28,382 nt of DNA. Origin: Microcaldota archaeon (lineage in GTDB: Archaea > Micrarchaeota > Micrarchaeia > Micrarchaeales > CABMGC01). Numbering within the stretch: position 1 is the first letter of the stretch; the number at the start of each line of letters is the position of its first letter. The DNA is taken from contig JAJYVC010000006.1 of NCBI GenBank assembly GCA_021792235.1, positions 1 through 28,382 on the forward strand, written 5' to 3'. Shown in pieces: positions 1 through 6,630 of this stretch. The notes under the pieces were generated by a model. That model worked only from the letters and a program-made list of their open reading frames with translations. It did no database searches and was not told the origin of the DNA. The translations under genes and the position numbers were made by a program.

Positions 1-455
1 ACCTCATCTCATCATGGTCAACCTCCGCGAATTCCCTCCCTCAGGGCACTGGACATCCAAGCTGCGCCTCTTCCAGCGGCTACCTCTACTGCATTGGTGG
101 CGTGAATTCTGGCTACTACAGCTCAAGCGTCTACACATCGCAGATCCTCCCAGGCAACCTCATCTCATCATGGTCAACCTCCGCGAATTCCCTCCCTCAG
201 AGCCTCGATGGGCCAAGCTGCGCCTCTTCCGGCGGCTACCTCTACTGCATGGGCGGCTATGGTTCCAGCAGCGGCTACAGCTCAAGCGTCTACACATCGC
301 AGATCCTCCCAGGCAACCTCATCTCATCATGGTCAACCTCCGCGAATTCCCTCCCTCAGAGCCTCTACGGGCTAAGCTGCGACCAATTCGACGGCTACCT
401 CTACTGCATGGGCGGTTACAATGGTGCCTACAGCTCAAGCGTCTACACATCGCAG
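1..455 (+). repeat. Near-identical tandem repeats encoding kelch-like units
   Basis: The block beginning acctcatctcatcatggtc starts at 1, 157 and 316, so the periods are 156 and 159 nt (52 and 53 codons). The shared stretch runs on for more than 40 identical bases in each copy, and the segment encoding YSSSVYTSQI is also almost unchanged. Divergence is concentrated in the short loop between them. The array runs off the left edge, so the copy number is unknown. Such homogeneity at silent sites points to recent expansion or gene conversion and could also cause assembly collapse. Confidence 0.85.
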
Positions 456-2036
456 ATAATCCCGCCACCAACAGTTGCAGAACTGCTTTCCGGAGGCGCT
501 ATGGATCTTAAAATAAATCCTGTCAGCAGCACCAGCGCAGATGCAACATTCGGACCAACACAATATTCAATAAACAGCAAAGGAGGATATGATATATTCG
601 GCACGTATCTGGTATCTGCATTCATGCAGGACAGCACCTCCAACAGCATAGAGATCTTCAACTCGATTACGATAAATCCTGCCTTATCATCCGCTCCATC
701 ACTTGCAGCTTCAAACACCCCATCAGTAGATGCGGGCCAGTATGAGACATTCAGCAGTTCATGGTCAGGAGGAACATCCCCGTACACTGCAAATTACCAG
801 GTATTCAACAGCATAACCGGAGCAGTGCTTGCAAATGCGCTCTACACTGGAATAACAGGAACATCCAACACATTCCTATGGAAAGTCCCATCCCAGGATG
901 CAGGAAATGCAATATCTGCAAACATATTCATTACAGACAGCGCCTCAACAGCAGTAACAGTAAATTCAGTAAAAATATCGGCAATCACGATAGATCCTGC
1001 GCTTTCTGTATCGATCTCCGCGTCCCCTGCACTCCCGGCATCTTTGGACGTAGGCCAGACCGAGACCTTCACAGCATCAGCATCCGGAGGCAGCGACGCC
1101 TACACCTCATACAACTTCCTTGTCTACAACTCGATAACGAACATCCTCGTAGGCAACCTTCTCACCACTACTAATGGCTTTGCATACACGATACCTTCAT
1201 CGCAAAGCGGCAACACCCTCTACGCAAACGTCATAGTCACTGACAGCAATGCAAACACCGCAAACTCTGTTCACACCGGAGTGCTCACCGTCACTCCTGA
1301 GACTGTAACTCCACCTCCGCCGTGGAGTCAGACAATTCAGGGATCCGGAGGCTCATCTGCTGCAGGAGTGCAAGGATACACCTCGCAGCCAACCACCGCG
1401 CCAACCACATCGGTAGTGCAATCCACTTCTCCAACAACCACGACAACGGTACCTCAGCAATTCGTGCTAAATTCAAGATATAATATATCAGCAAATATGC
1501 CACTGAACATAAGCGTTCCAAATGCAGGTTTCTTCATAGTGCTGAAATCAAACAGCACGTCAAATGCCAGCGTAATCGTGGAGAATGTGACCGGAAAGGC
1601 GCCTCTGCCGCCTTCAGGGTTTACCCCAATAGGCAGGGAACTCAACATAAGCGTGAATACAAGTGCCAATATAACCGCCATAGTCGCACTGGCATATCCA
1701 TGCTCTGTCCCAGTCTCAGAAATAGTTCCATTCATTCTGGTAAACGGCGCGTGGGCGCAGGTATCCCAATTCACTGCAAATACTGCATCATGCACCATAT
1801 CTTTCAGCATGCCAAAGGATCCTGTGGTGGGCCTGTTCCAGAAGACGCAGGTGTCAACCGAAGCAACAACAGCTCCTGCTCCTGCCACTTCTGCGGTATC
1901 GCAGAACCAAACCGCCACTCCGGCGCAGCCCCAGAACACAACGGGTCCTTCATATGCTGCATGGGCGATCGTTGCAGTGATAATCATCGCAGTGGTGGCG
2001 GCATGGCTGGCCTCACGGAGAAGAAAGCACTGGTAG
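3..2036 (+). CDS. Surface protein with kelch-like and Ig-like repeats, C-terminal membrane anchor (5' partial)
   Basis: The reading frame is open from the window edge, so the N-terminus and any signal peptide lie upstream. About 677 codons are visible. The first ~150 residues are three kelch-like units, each with a GYLYCMGGY-type strand, a YSSSVYTSQI strand and a SSWSTSANSLPQ segment, suggesting a beta-propeller. Roughly residues 170-460 hold two to three Ig-like beta-sandwich repeats marked by NPALS and DAGQ/DVGQTETF followed by SGG. A Pro/Thr-rich linker follows, then a beta-rich domain with many N-x-S/T sequons. The protein ends in one membrane helix (AAWAIVAVIIIAVVAAWLA) and a basic tail (SRRRKHW). 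This is the architecture of archaeal cell-surface or adhesion proteins; the ligand is unknown. The surface location is inferred from the anchor and sequons. No gene follows closely on this strand. Confidence 0.8.
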   Translation, partial: LISSWSTSANSLPQGTGHPSCASSSGYLYCIGGVNSGYYSSSVYTSQILPGNLISSWSTSANSLPQSLDGPSCASSGGYLYCMGGYGSSSGYSSSVYTSQILPGNLISSWSTSANSLPQSLYGLSCDQFDGYLYCMGGYNGAYSSSVYTSQIIPPPTVAELLSGGAMDLKINPVSSTSADATFGPTQYSINSKGGYDIFGTYLVSAFMQDSTSNSIEIFNSITINPALSSAPSLAASNTPSVDAGQYETFSSSWSGGTSPYTANYQVFNSITGAVLANALYTGITGTSNTFLWKVPSQDAGNAISANIFITDSASTAVTVNSVKISAITIDPALSVSISASPALPASLDVGQTETFTASASGGSDAYTSYNFLVYNSITNILVGNLLTTTNGFAYTIPSSQSGNTLYANVIVTDSNANTANSVHTGVLTVTPETVTPPPPWSQTIQGSGGSSAAGVQGYTSQPTTAPTTSVVQSTSPTTTTTVPQQFVLNSRYNISANMPLNISVPNAGFFIVLKSNSTSNASVIVENVTGKAPLPPSGFTPIGRELNISVNTSANITAIVALAYPCSVPVSEIVPFILVNGAWAQVSQFTANTASCTISFSMPKDPVVGLFQKTQVSTEATTAPAPATSAVSQNQTATPAQPQNTTGPSYAAWAIVAVIIIAVVAAWLASRRRKHW

Positions 2037-2128
2037 AGCAGTATCTCTAGGAATCAGAATAGCCTTGAAAATTGCTGTAGCTGTCCATCGGCGTCAGCCA
2101 TATTAATCTAATATGCAAAGTTTATAGT

Positions 2129-2191
2129 ATGACAACAGGCACAAAATTTATTGTCTTAGGTGGTGGGTGCTTTTGGTGCACGCAGACTTAA
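2129..2191 (+). pseudogene. Truncated msrA 5' remnant (20 codons)
   Basis: This ATG opens a 20-codon frame that ends in TAA and contains IVLGGGCFWCTQ, the catalytic N-terminal motif of peptide methionine sulfoxide reductase A. It matches the start of the intact msrA 317 nt downstream, and the similarity extends about 18 nt upstream of the ATG (aatatgcaaagtttatagt against aatatgaaagttgatagt). The peptides differ at four of 20 positions, while many codon third positions differ. This looks like an old duplicate or a second homolog that was under protein-level selection before losing its 3' part. A TATA-like atattaat lies about 26 nt upstream, so it could still be transcribed. After the stop no MsrA similarity continues. 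The alternative of a functional leader peptide cannot be excluded. Confidence 0.75.
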
Positions 2192-2415
2192 CGTTTGGCG
2201 GTTTCAGAAGGGATACGGTTATTTATACAAGTATCATATGGCGAAATAAGCCTATTTGCGCCAACGTTGCGCCCTGTTGCGTTAAGCCTCCCATGCGGTA
2301 TAAGTTGCCGAGCCGCTTGATATGCGCCCTAAATAGCGCAACTGTGCGCAGGTTTTGTTTAGTGCCTGCCTCCCTGTGGATCGGTTGGCATTCTGTCTGT
2401 GCGCAGGCACATGCG
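2192..2415. other. Spacer between the msrA remnant and msrA; inverted and direct repeats, no convincing gene
   Basis: About 225 nt without a recognisable protein. A perfect 8-bp inverted repeat gtgcctgc/gcaggcac lies at 2362-2369 and 2403-2410 with a 33-nt loop. The 10-mer tgtgcgcagg occurs at 2343-2352 and 2398-2407. An 85-codon open frame crosses the region but begins inside the remnant and has no family resemblance. The segment may be decayed gene sequence or a short insertion; it ends at the msrA TATA box. Confidence 0.4.
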
Positions 2416-2423
2416 TTTAAATA
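2416..2423 (+). promoter_or_regulatory. TATA box of msrA
   Basis: The sequence tttaaata is centred about 26 nt upstream of the ATG at 2446, the archaeal TATA-to-start distance for a leaderless mRNA. This favours 2446 over the in-frame ATG at 2431 as the true start. Confidence 0.55.
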
Positions 2424-2445
2424 AGTCAATATGAAAGTTGATAGT

Positions 2446-2979
2446 ATGGCAGCAGGCACGAAGTCGATAGTACTCGGTGGCGGTTGTTTTTGGTGTACTC
2501 AGGCGATATTTGATATGTTTAAGGGAGTTGTCAAGACAACGCCTGGATACGCAGGAGGGCATACTAAGAATCCGACATATGAGCAGGTGTGCAGTGGCGA
2601 TACAGGGCATGCCGAAGTCATAAAGGTAGACTACGATCCCGATGTGGCGAGTCTTGATAAGCTGCTGGAGATATTCTTCGCTGCACATGATCCGACATCG
2701 GTCAACCAACAAGGTGCAGATGTTGGCTCGCAGTATCGTTCCATAATACTATATGAAGATGAGAAGGACAGGAAAGTGATAGAGACTTACATAAAGGGCA
2801 TCGCTGGCAACTTCAAGAAGCCCATAGCAACTGAGGTCAGGAAGCTGGACTCATTCTATCCATCTGAAGACTATCATAAGAACTACTACAAGAACAATCC
2901 TCTCCAGCCATACTGCATGTTAGTGATAAGACCTAAGGTAAGCAAGATAATGAAGGAGTTCGGCACAATGATGAAATAA
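2446..2979 (+). CDS. msrA: Peptide methionine sulfoxide reductase MsrA
   Basis: Reduces methionine-S-sulfoxide in proteins in the cytosol, repairing oxidative damage at the expense of thioredoxin-type reductants. The 177-residue product has the family motif GGGCFWC with the catalytic Cys at residue 14. It also has GYAGG near residue 35, the HDPTSVNQQGADVGSQYRS block, and FYPSEDYHKNYY, which lines the substrate pocket. A further Cys in QPYC is a plausible resolving cysteine. The length is normal for a one-domain MsrA. The ATG at 2446 is preferred because of the TATA box 26 nt upstream and because typical MsrA N-termini start a few residues before the GGCFW motif; an ATG at 2431 would add five residues. 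A truncated copy of its 5' end lies upstream. No msrB is seen in the window. Confidence 0.95.
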   Translation: MAAGTKSIVLGGGCFWCTQAIFDMFKGVVKTTPGYAGGHTKNPTYEQVCSGDTGHAEVIKVDYDPDVASLDKLLEIFFAAHDPTSVNQQGADVGSQYRSIILYEDEKDRKVIETYIKGIAGNFKKPIATEVRKLDSFYPSEDYHKNYYKNNPLQPYCMLVIRPKVSKIMKEFGTMMK

Positions 2980-3024
2980 CTGTCTGCATATGCCTTAATA
3001 TTGTTTACAAGCCAATCATATTCA

Positions 3025-3756
3025 GTGTTGGCCTTGCAGGACATATCAAAATATATACACAAGAATGAGACGGTGCTGATGAAGATGAGGGAGAGCTACT
3101 TCTCCTCAATAGCACCCGATACTGTTGTACTTACCGACAAGCGCGTGGTTATAATCCACAATTCCTTCTGGGGCCTCTATCTGGGTATAAATATACTTTC
3201 TCCTACCAGGGTGAGCAGCGTAATGCTCAACAACATAATGGGTACCACCAACGCCAACGGCAAGATACTGGCAACAGTGCAGATAAGGATAAGGGGATCT
3301 GGTGAGGAGTCGGAATCATCAGAGAGCGGATGGCACATCGAGGGTCTCAGGATTGCGCCTGCGCATAAACTCTCAAGCATGATCGAGGAGAGCATCCAGA
3401 CCGGTAGCACAACTCCACTTGAGATAAGCCTCGATCTCGCAAAATCACTGATAGACGAGGGAAAGTCAAGCATGATCTGGCTGGGCTCAGAGCCCACCGA
3501 ATACGTATCCTACATACTAGGTATACCAGTTAACAAGATAACAAGGGTGAATCCTATTGATATAAGCAGCATGGACAGGGCGGGACTCGCCGACTTCCAG
3601 GGCAAGATATTCGTGTGTTATGGTGGGAACGTCTCATCGCAGATAGCACGGCTCCTCAAGGACGACTACGAGATAAAATCGTTCGTGCTTTCTGGAGGCC
3701 TTGCAAGTGCGATAAATTCCATCAAAAGGGATAATAAGGTATCAGGAGAAAAATGA
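3025..3756 (+). CDS. PH-like domain fused to a rhodanese-like domain
   Basis: The N-terminal ~120 residues resemble prokaryotic PH-like (YokE/bPH) domains: the stretch TVVLTDKRVVIIH followed by beta strands and an amphipathic helix (HKLSSMIEESI). From about residue 130 the sequence reads as a rhodanese domain: ISLDLAKSLIDEGKSSMIW in place of the usual IDVREP strand, then FVCYGGNVSSQIARLLK (active-site loop, Cys near residue 198), then a VLSGGLASAIN end. The Cys is kept, but the Arg residues normally in the active-site loop (CRSGxRS) are Gly and Val, so sulfur transfer may be weakened or altered. GTG at 3025 lies about 26 nt after a TATA-like ttaatatt; TTG at 3001 would add eight residues. It overlaps the next gene by 4 nt (ATGA), implying coupled translation. 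No signal peptide is visible. The function is not known. Confidence 0.65.
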   Translation: MLALQDISKYIHKNETVLMKMRESYFSSIAPDTVVLTDKRVVIIHNSFWGLYLGINILSPTRVSSVMLNNIMGTTNANGKILATVQIRIRGSGEESESSESGWHIEGLRIAPAHKLSSMIEESIQTGSTTPLEISLDLAKSLIDEGKSSMIWLGSEPTEYVSYILGIPVNKITRVNPIDISSMDRAGLADFQGKIFVCYGGNVSSQIARLLKDDYEIKSFVLSGGLASAINSIKRDNKVSGEK

Positions 3757-4259
3757 TTGGTGTTGTTATGGAGGATGAAAAGGAATTCGACTGGAAGGCG
3801 AAGCTGAAGGAATGCCTCGACTCAACAACCGTAGCGGTGCTCGCAACAAGGGAGAGAGATGGTGTATGGGCAACGCCAGTCTACTTCTCATATGATGATG
3901 AATTCAACTTCTATTTCATATCCCCGAAGGGGACAAGGCACATGAATAACATAAAGTCCAATTCGAATGTTGCAATGGCCGTGTTCACCCCACTATCAGT
4001 TTCAGGCATACATCAGATAGGGGTACAGGTAAAGGGCGTGACGAGCATAGTGCCCGACAGCGAAATAGAGAAGGTCTATGCGATAAGGGCTAAGCGGCTA
4101 AGCGGAGATCTGAACTGGATATCCGAGTCTCAGGAGGGCCACTTTGTAAAGGAGCATGGCGGCATATTCGTGAAGATAACTCCCACAATGATGATATATG
4201 TTGATACAAGGTACTTCGGAGGGCAAGGCCGGCAGGTTCCTCTAGCGAAGCTTGTATGA
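3753..4259 (+). CDS. Pyridoxamine 5'-phosphate oxidase-family FMN-binding split-barrel protein
   Basis: A 168-residue single-domain protein. Residues ~15-110 match the flavin-binding split barrel: a helix, then TVAVLATRERDGVWATPVYFSYDDEFNFYFISPKGTRHMNNIKSNSNVAMAVF, where the strand after GxxWATPV and the K/R-H-xxNI segment are typical FMN-phosphate contacts. Proteins of this fold bind FMN, F420 or heme. The sequence alone does not identify the substrate, and the family name does not mean it makes pyridoxal phosphate. It overlaps the upstream PH-rhodanese gene by ATGA, so the two are co-expressed. An in-frame ATG at 3768 is an alternative start. It ends 4 nt before the convergent cytidine deaminase stop. 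Confidence 0.8.
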   Translation: MIGVVMEDEKEFDWKAKLKECLDSTTVAVLATRERDGVWATPVYFSYDDEFNFYFISPKGTRHMNNIKSNSNVAMAVFTPLSVSGIHQIGVQVKGVTSIVPDSEIEKVYAIRAKRLSGDLNWISESQEGHFVKEHGGIFVKITPTMMIYVDTRYFGGQGRQVPLAKLV

Positions 4260-4263
4260 AATA

Positions 4264-4728
4264 CTACCTGTGCGGAAGCGGGAGTAGCTTTGATATCTTT
4301 AGCACAATTATCCTTTTCATGGACCAGTTGGACATTATGACGTCCATGTCCCTCCCCGAATAGCTCGCAAATTCGTATATTATCTGCCTGCATGTGCCGC
4401 ACGGGGTGATTATGTGGCTTTTGCCACTGCTGGGCCTGCCTATTACTGCTATTGCCGTGAACTTCCTCTCACCCTGGGAATTGGCCTTGGCTATTGCCGA
4501 CCTTTCGGCGCACGTGCTGTTTATGTATGAGCTGTTGGCGACATTCGCGGCGGATATAATCTCTCCAGAATCCGTGAGCAGCGCTGCGCCAACCTTGTAA
4601 TGCCTGTACGGATCATAGGAATTCACTGTCACCTTCCTGGCCTCAGCGAGAAGCTTCCTGTATTTTGGTTCAAGATGGGCATAATCCGTTACTGCATAAT
4701 TGTTGCTGGGATGCATGCCATTGGCCAT
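4264..4728 (-). CDS. cdd: Cytidine deaminase
   Basis: Converts cytidine and deoxycytidine to uridine and deoxyuridine in pyrimidine salvage. The zinc-site motifs are complete: TCAERSAI (Cys ligand and the catalytic Glu proton shuttle) near residues 72-79 and PCGTCRQ with the other two Cys ligands near residues 110-116. The substrate-binding segment KVGAALLTDSGEIISAANVANSSY is also present. The length (154 residues) is slightly more than the ~130 of homotetrameric enzymes because of an N-terminal extension, so the start could be internal. The gene runs convergently to the split-barrel gene with a 4-nt gap. Its promoter side faces the suf operon; a TATA-like element tttataac lies near 4763-4770 on this strand. 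Confidence 0.93.
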   Translation of the reverse strand: MANGMHPSNNYAVTDYAHLEPKYRKLLAEARKVTVNSYDPYRHYKVGAALLTDSGEIISAANVANSSYINSTCAERSAIAKANSQGERKFTAIAVIGRPSSGKSHIITPCGTCRQIIYEFASYSGRDMDVIMSNWSMKRIIVLKISKLLPLPHR

Positions 4729-4829
4729 TCTATCACTGACATATCAATTTGCCTCACAAGTGTTATAAACATTTTTTGCAGTGCGGTGGAGGCTATAGAT
4801 AACTATAAATAGATGCCGACATCTTATAA

Positions 4830-4847
4830 CTCTGTTATAAAACAGAG
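4830..4847. promoter_or_regulatory. Perfect palindrome in the suf operon promoter (candidate operator)
   Basis: The sequence ctctgttataaaacagag has 7-bp arms (ctctgtt/aacagag) around ataa. It ends 6 nt before the ATG at 4854 and sits directly downstream of the TATA-like ttataac at 4824-4830. A dimeric HTH protein bound here would block TBP/TFB or polymerase loading. The first gene downstream encodes such a protein, so autoregulation is the simplest reading. Confidence 0.6.
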
Positions 4848-4853
4848 ATATTC

Positions 4854-5189
4854 ATGACAAACGGTTACGAGGTCGCATCAAAGGAGGTCGTGCCTGCTGC
4901 AAGGCTGGCGATAGCCAAGACCCTCAAGGAGAGATACAACATGACCGAGAGCAGCATAGCTGACATACTGGGCGTAGCACAGGCCGCGGTAAGCAAGTAC
5001 GTCAACGACAAGTGCTCTGCATCTGTCGAAGAGATGTACAAGAAGATAGACAGGGCAAAGATAGATGCGTACATAGACAGGATAGCCAAGGGCGACCAGG
5101 CCAAGCTCAAGCAGTGCATCTGCTCAATATGTTTCGTGCTTAACAAGTTCGACTGCAAGTTTTCAACATTAAGTGGCAGCTCCAACTGA
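4854..5189 (+). CDS. HTH transcriptional regulator with C-terminal Cys cluster, probable Fe-S sensor of the suf operon
   Basis: A 111-residue protein. Residues ~15-55 form an XRE-like helix-turn-helix (AIAKTLKERYNMTESSIADILGVAQAAVSKYV), with GVAQAAVSKY as the recognition helix. The C-terminal part carries Cys 88, 90, 93 and 101 in a short span, plus Cys 54 after the HTH, a pattern suited to binding an Fe-S cluster or a metal. Small archaeal HTH proteins with a Cys-rich tail (COG2522-like, from memory) have this layout. It begins the suf operon, ending 11 nt before sufB, and has a perfect palindrome between its TATA box and start codon. This suggests it senses Fe-S status and represses itself together with suf. 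The DNA-binding role is well supported; the sensing role is inference. Confidence 0.75.
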   Translation: MTNGYEVASKEVVPAARLAIAKTLKERYNMTESSIADILGVAQAAVSKYVNDKCSASVEEMYKKIDRAKIDAYIDRIAKGDQAKLKQCICSICFVLNKFDCKFSTLSGSSN

Positions 5190-5200
5190 ACGGTGTCTTT

Positions 5201-6616
5201 ATGGTGAACGAAGGGCTGGAAGAGGTAGTTGAGAGGAAGGAATACTCCGAGAAATACGGATTTTACCAGGATGTAGCATATGACGAATTCCCAAAGGGCC
5301 TGTCAGAGGACGTGGTAAGAAAGATATCAAAAATTAAGGGAGAGCCGGAATGGATGCTGGAGAAGAGGCTTACTGGACTAAAAGTATTCCTGAGCAAGCC
5401 CATGCCGCAGTGGGGGGCAAACCTAAACAGTATAAAGTTCGAGGATTATTACTACTACATGAGCCCCACGGCCAGGACAGAGGCCAACAAGTGGGAGAAC
5501 GTGCCAGATGACATAAAGCAGACGTTCGACAAGCTTGGCGTGCCTGAAGCTGAGAGGAAGTTCTTCTCCGGAGCCGAGGCGCAGTTCGACAGCTCTGTAG
5601 TTTATTCCCACGTGAACGAAGAGCTCGAGAAGCTCGGAATCATATTCACCGACACCGATACAGCACTGAAGAAGTATCCTGAGCTGATGAGAAAATACTG
5701 GGGGAAGGTGATCCCTCCCACAGACAACAAGTTTGCTGCCCTCAACACGGCAACATGGAGCGGCGGATCATTCATCTATGTGCCAAAAGGGGTGAAGGTA
5801 CCGATGCCTCTCAATGCCTATTTCAGGATAAACGCAAAGAATTCCGGGCAGTTCGAAAGAACATTGATAATCGCTGACGAGGGTGCCGATGTCACGTATC
5901 TGGAAGGCTGCACGGCTCCGGTGTATGCAAGCAATGCGCTGCACTCGGCCGTCGTCGAGCTAGTGGCGCTTGAAGGTGCCCATATAAGATATGTCACGAT
6001 CCAGAACTGGTCTAAGAACGTATACAACCTCGTAACACAGCGCGCTCACGTCGCTAAGAACGGCAGGGTCGAGTGGATCGATGCAAATATAGGCAGCAGG
6101 GTGAACATGAAGTATCCCAGTATATTCCTGCAGGGAAACGGAGCGAGCGGGGAAGTGCTTTCAATAGCCATTGCCGGGGACGGTCAGGTGCAGGATTCGG
6201 GTGGCAAGATATACCATCTCGCATCAAATACTACTTCTAAGATAATATCGAAGAGCGTCTCGAAGGGCAGCGGAGTCACGACGTTCCGCGGCCTTCTCAA
6301 TGTCGCCAAGAATGCGGAGAATGTCAAGGCACACGTTTCCTGCGACGCGCTCCTGCTCGACGAGAATGCAAAGACGAACACATACCCTTACAACCAGATA
6401 AACAGGAACGATGCGATAATAAGCCACGAGGCCAAGGTCGGGAAGATAAGCGACGACGAGATATTCTACTTGATGTCAAGGGGTATATCCGAGGATGACG
6501 CCATAGCGATGATAGTCCTCGGGTTCATAGACGACCTGACAAAAGTGCTCCCAGTAGAATATTCCCTTGAGCTCAAGAGGCTGATAAAGCTCGACACCAG
6601 CAAGGGTGTGGGCTGA
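5201..6616 (+). CDS. sufB: Fe-S cluster assembly scaffold protein SufB
   Basis: Core scaffold of the SUF system; with SufD and the ATPase SufC it forms the BC2D complex on which Fe-S clusters are built. The 471-residue length is typical. The N-terminal region contains GEPEWMLEKRL, and the beta-helix core includes GGSFIYVPKGVKVPMPLNAYFRIN, FERTLIIADEGADVTYLEGC and NAENVKAHVSCDALLLD. The C-terminal SufC-binding region carries NDAIISHEAKVGKISDDEIFYLMSRGISEDDA. The Cys in YLEGC and the one in AHVSCDALLLD match positions important in SufB proteins. It lies 11 nt after the regulator and 14 nt before sufD. Confidence 0.97.
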   Translation: MVNEGLEEVVERKEYSEKYGFYQDVAYDEFPKGLSEDVVRKISKIKGEPEWMLEKRLTGLKVFLSKPMPQWGANLNSIKFEDYYYYMSPTARTEANKWENVPDDIKQTFDKLGVPEAERKFFSGAEAQFDSSVVYSHVNEELEKLGIIFTDTDTALKKYPELMRKYWGKVIPPTDNKFAALNTATWSGGSFIYVPKGVKVPMPLNAYFRINAKNSGQFERTLIIADEGADVTYLEGCTAPVYASNALHSAVVELVALEGAHIRYVTIQNWSKNVYNLVTQRAHVAKNGRVEWIDANIGSRVNMKYPSIFLQGNGASGEVLSIAIAGDGQVQDSGGKIYHLASNTTSKIISKSVSKGSGVTTFRGLLNVAKNAENVKAHVSCDALLLDENAKTNTYPYNQINRNDAIISHEAKVGKISDDEIFYLMSRGISEDDAIAMIVLGFIDDLTKVLPVEYSLELKRLIKLDTSKGVG

Positions 6617-6630
6617 GCAGGTGCTTTGAA

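Noticed and set aside
14..511. 165-codon open frame offset from the surface-protein frame, with its own repeat units
   Set aside because: It is the shifted reading of the near-identical repeats; absence of stops follows from the repeated sequence, and the main frame continues for another 1500 nt with clear domains.
2167..2424. 85-codon plus-strand frame in the msrA spacer
   Set aside because: It starts inside the msrA remnant at a TTG, has no family resemblance and ends at the msrA promoter.
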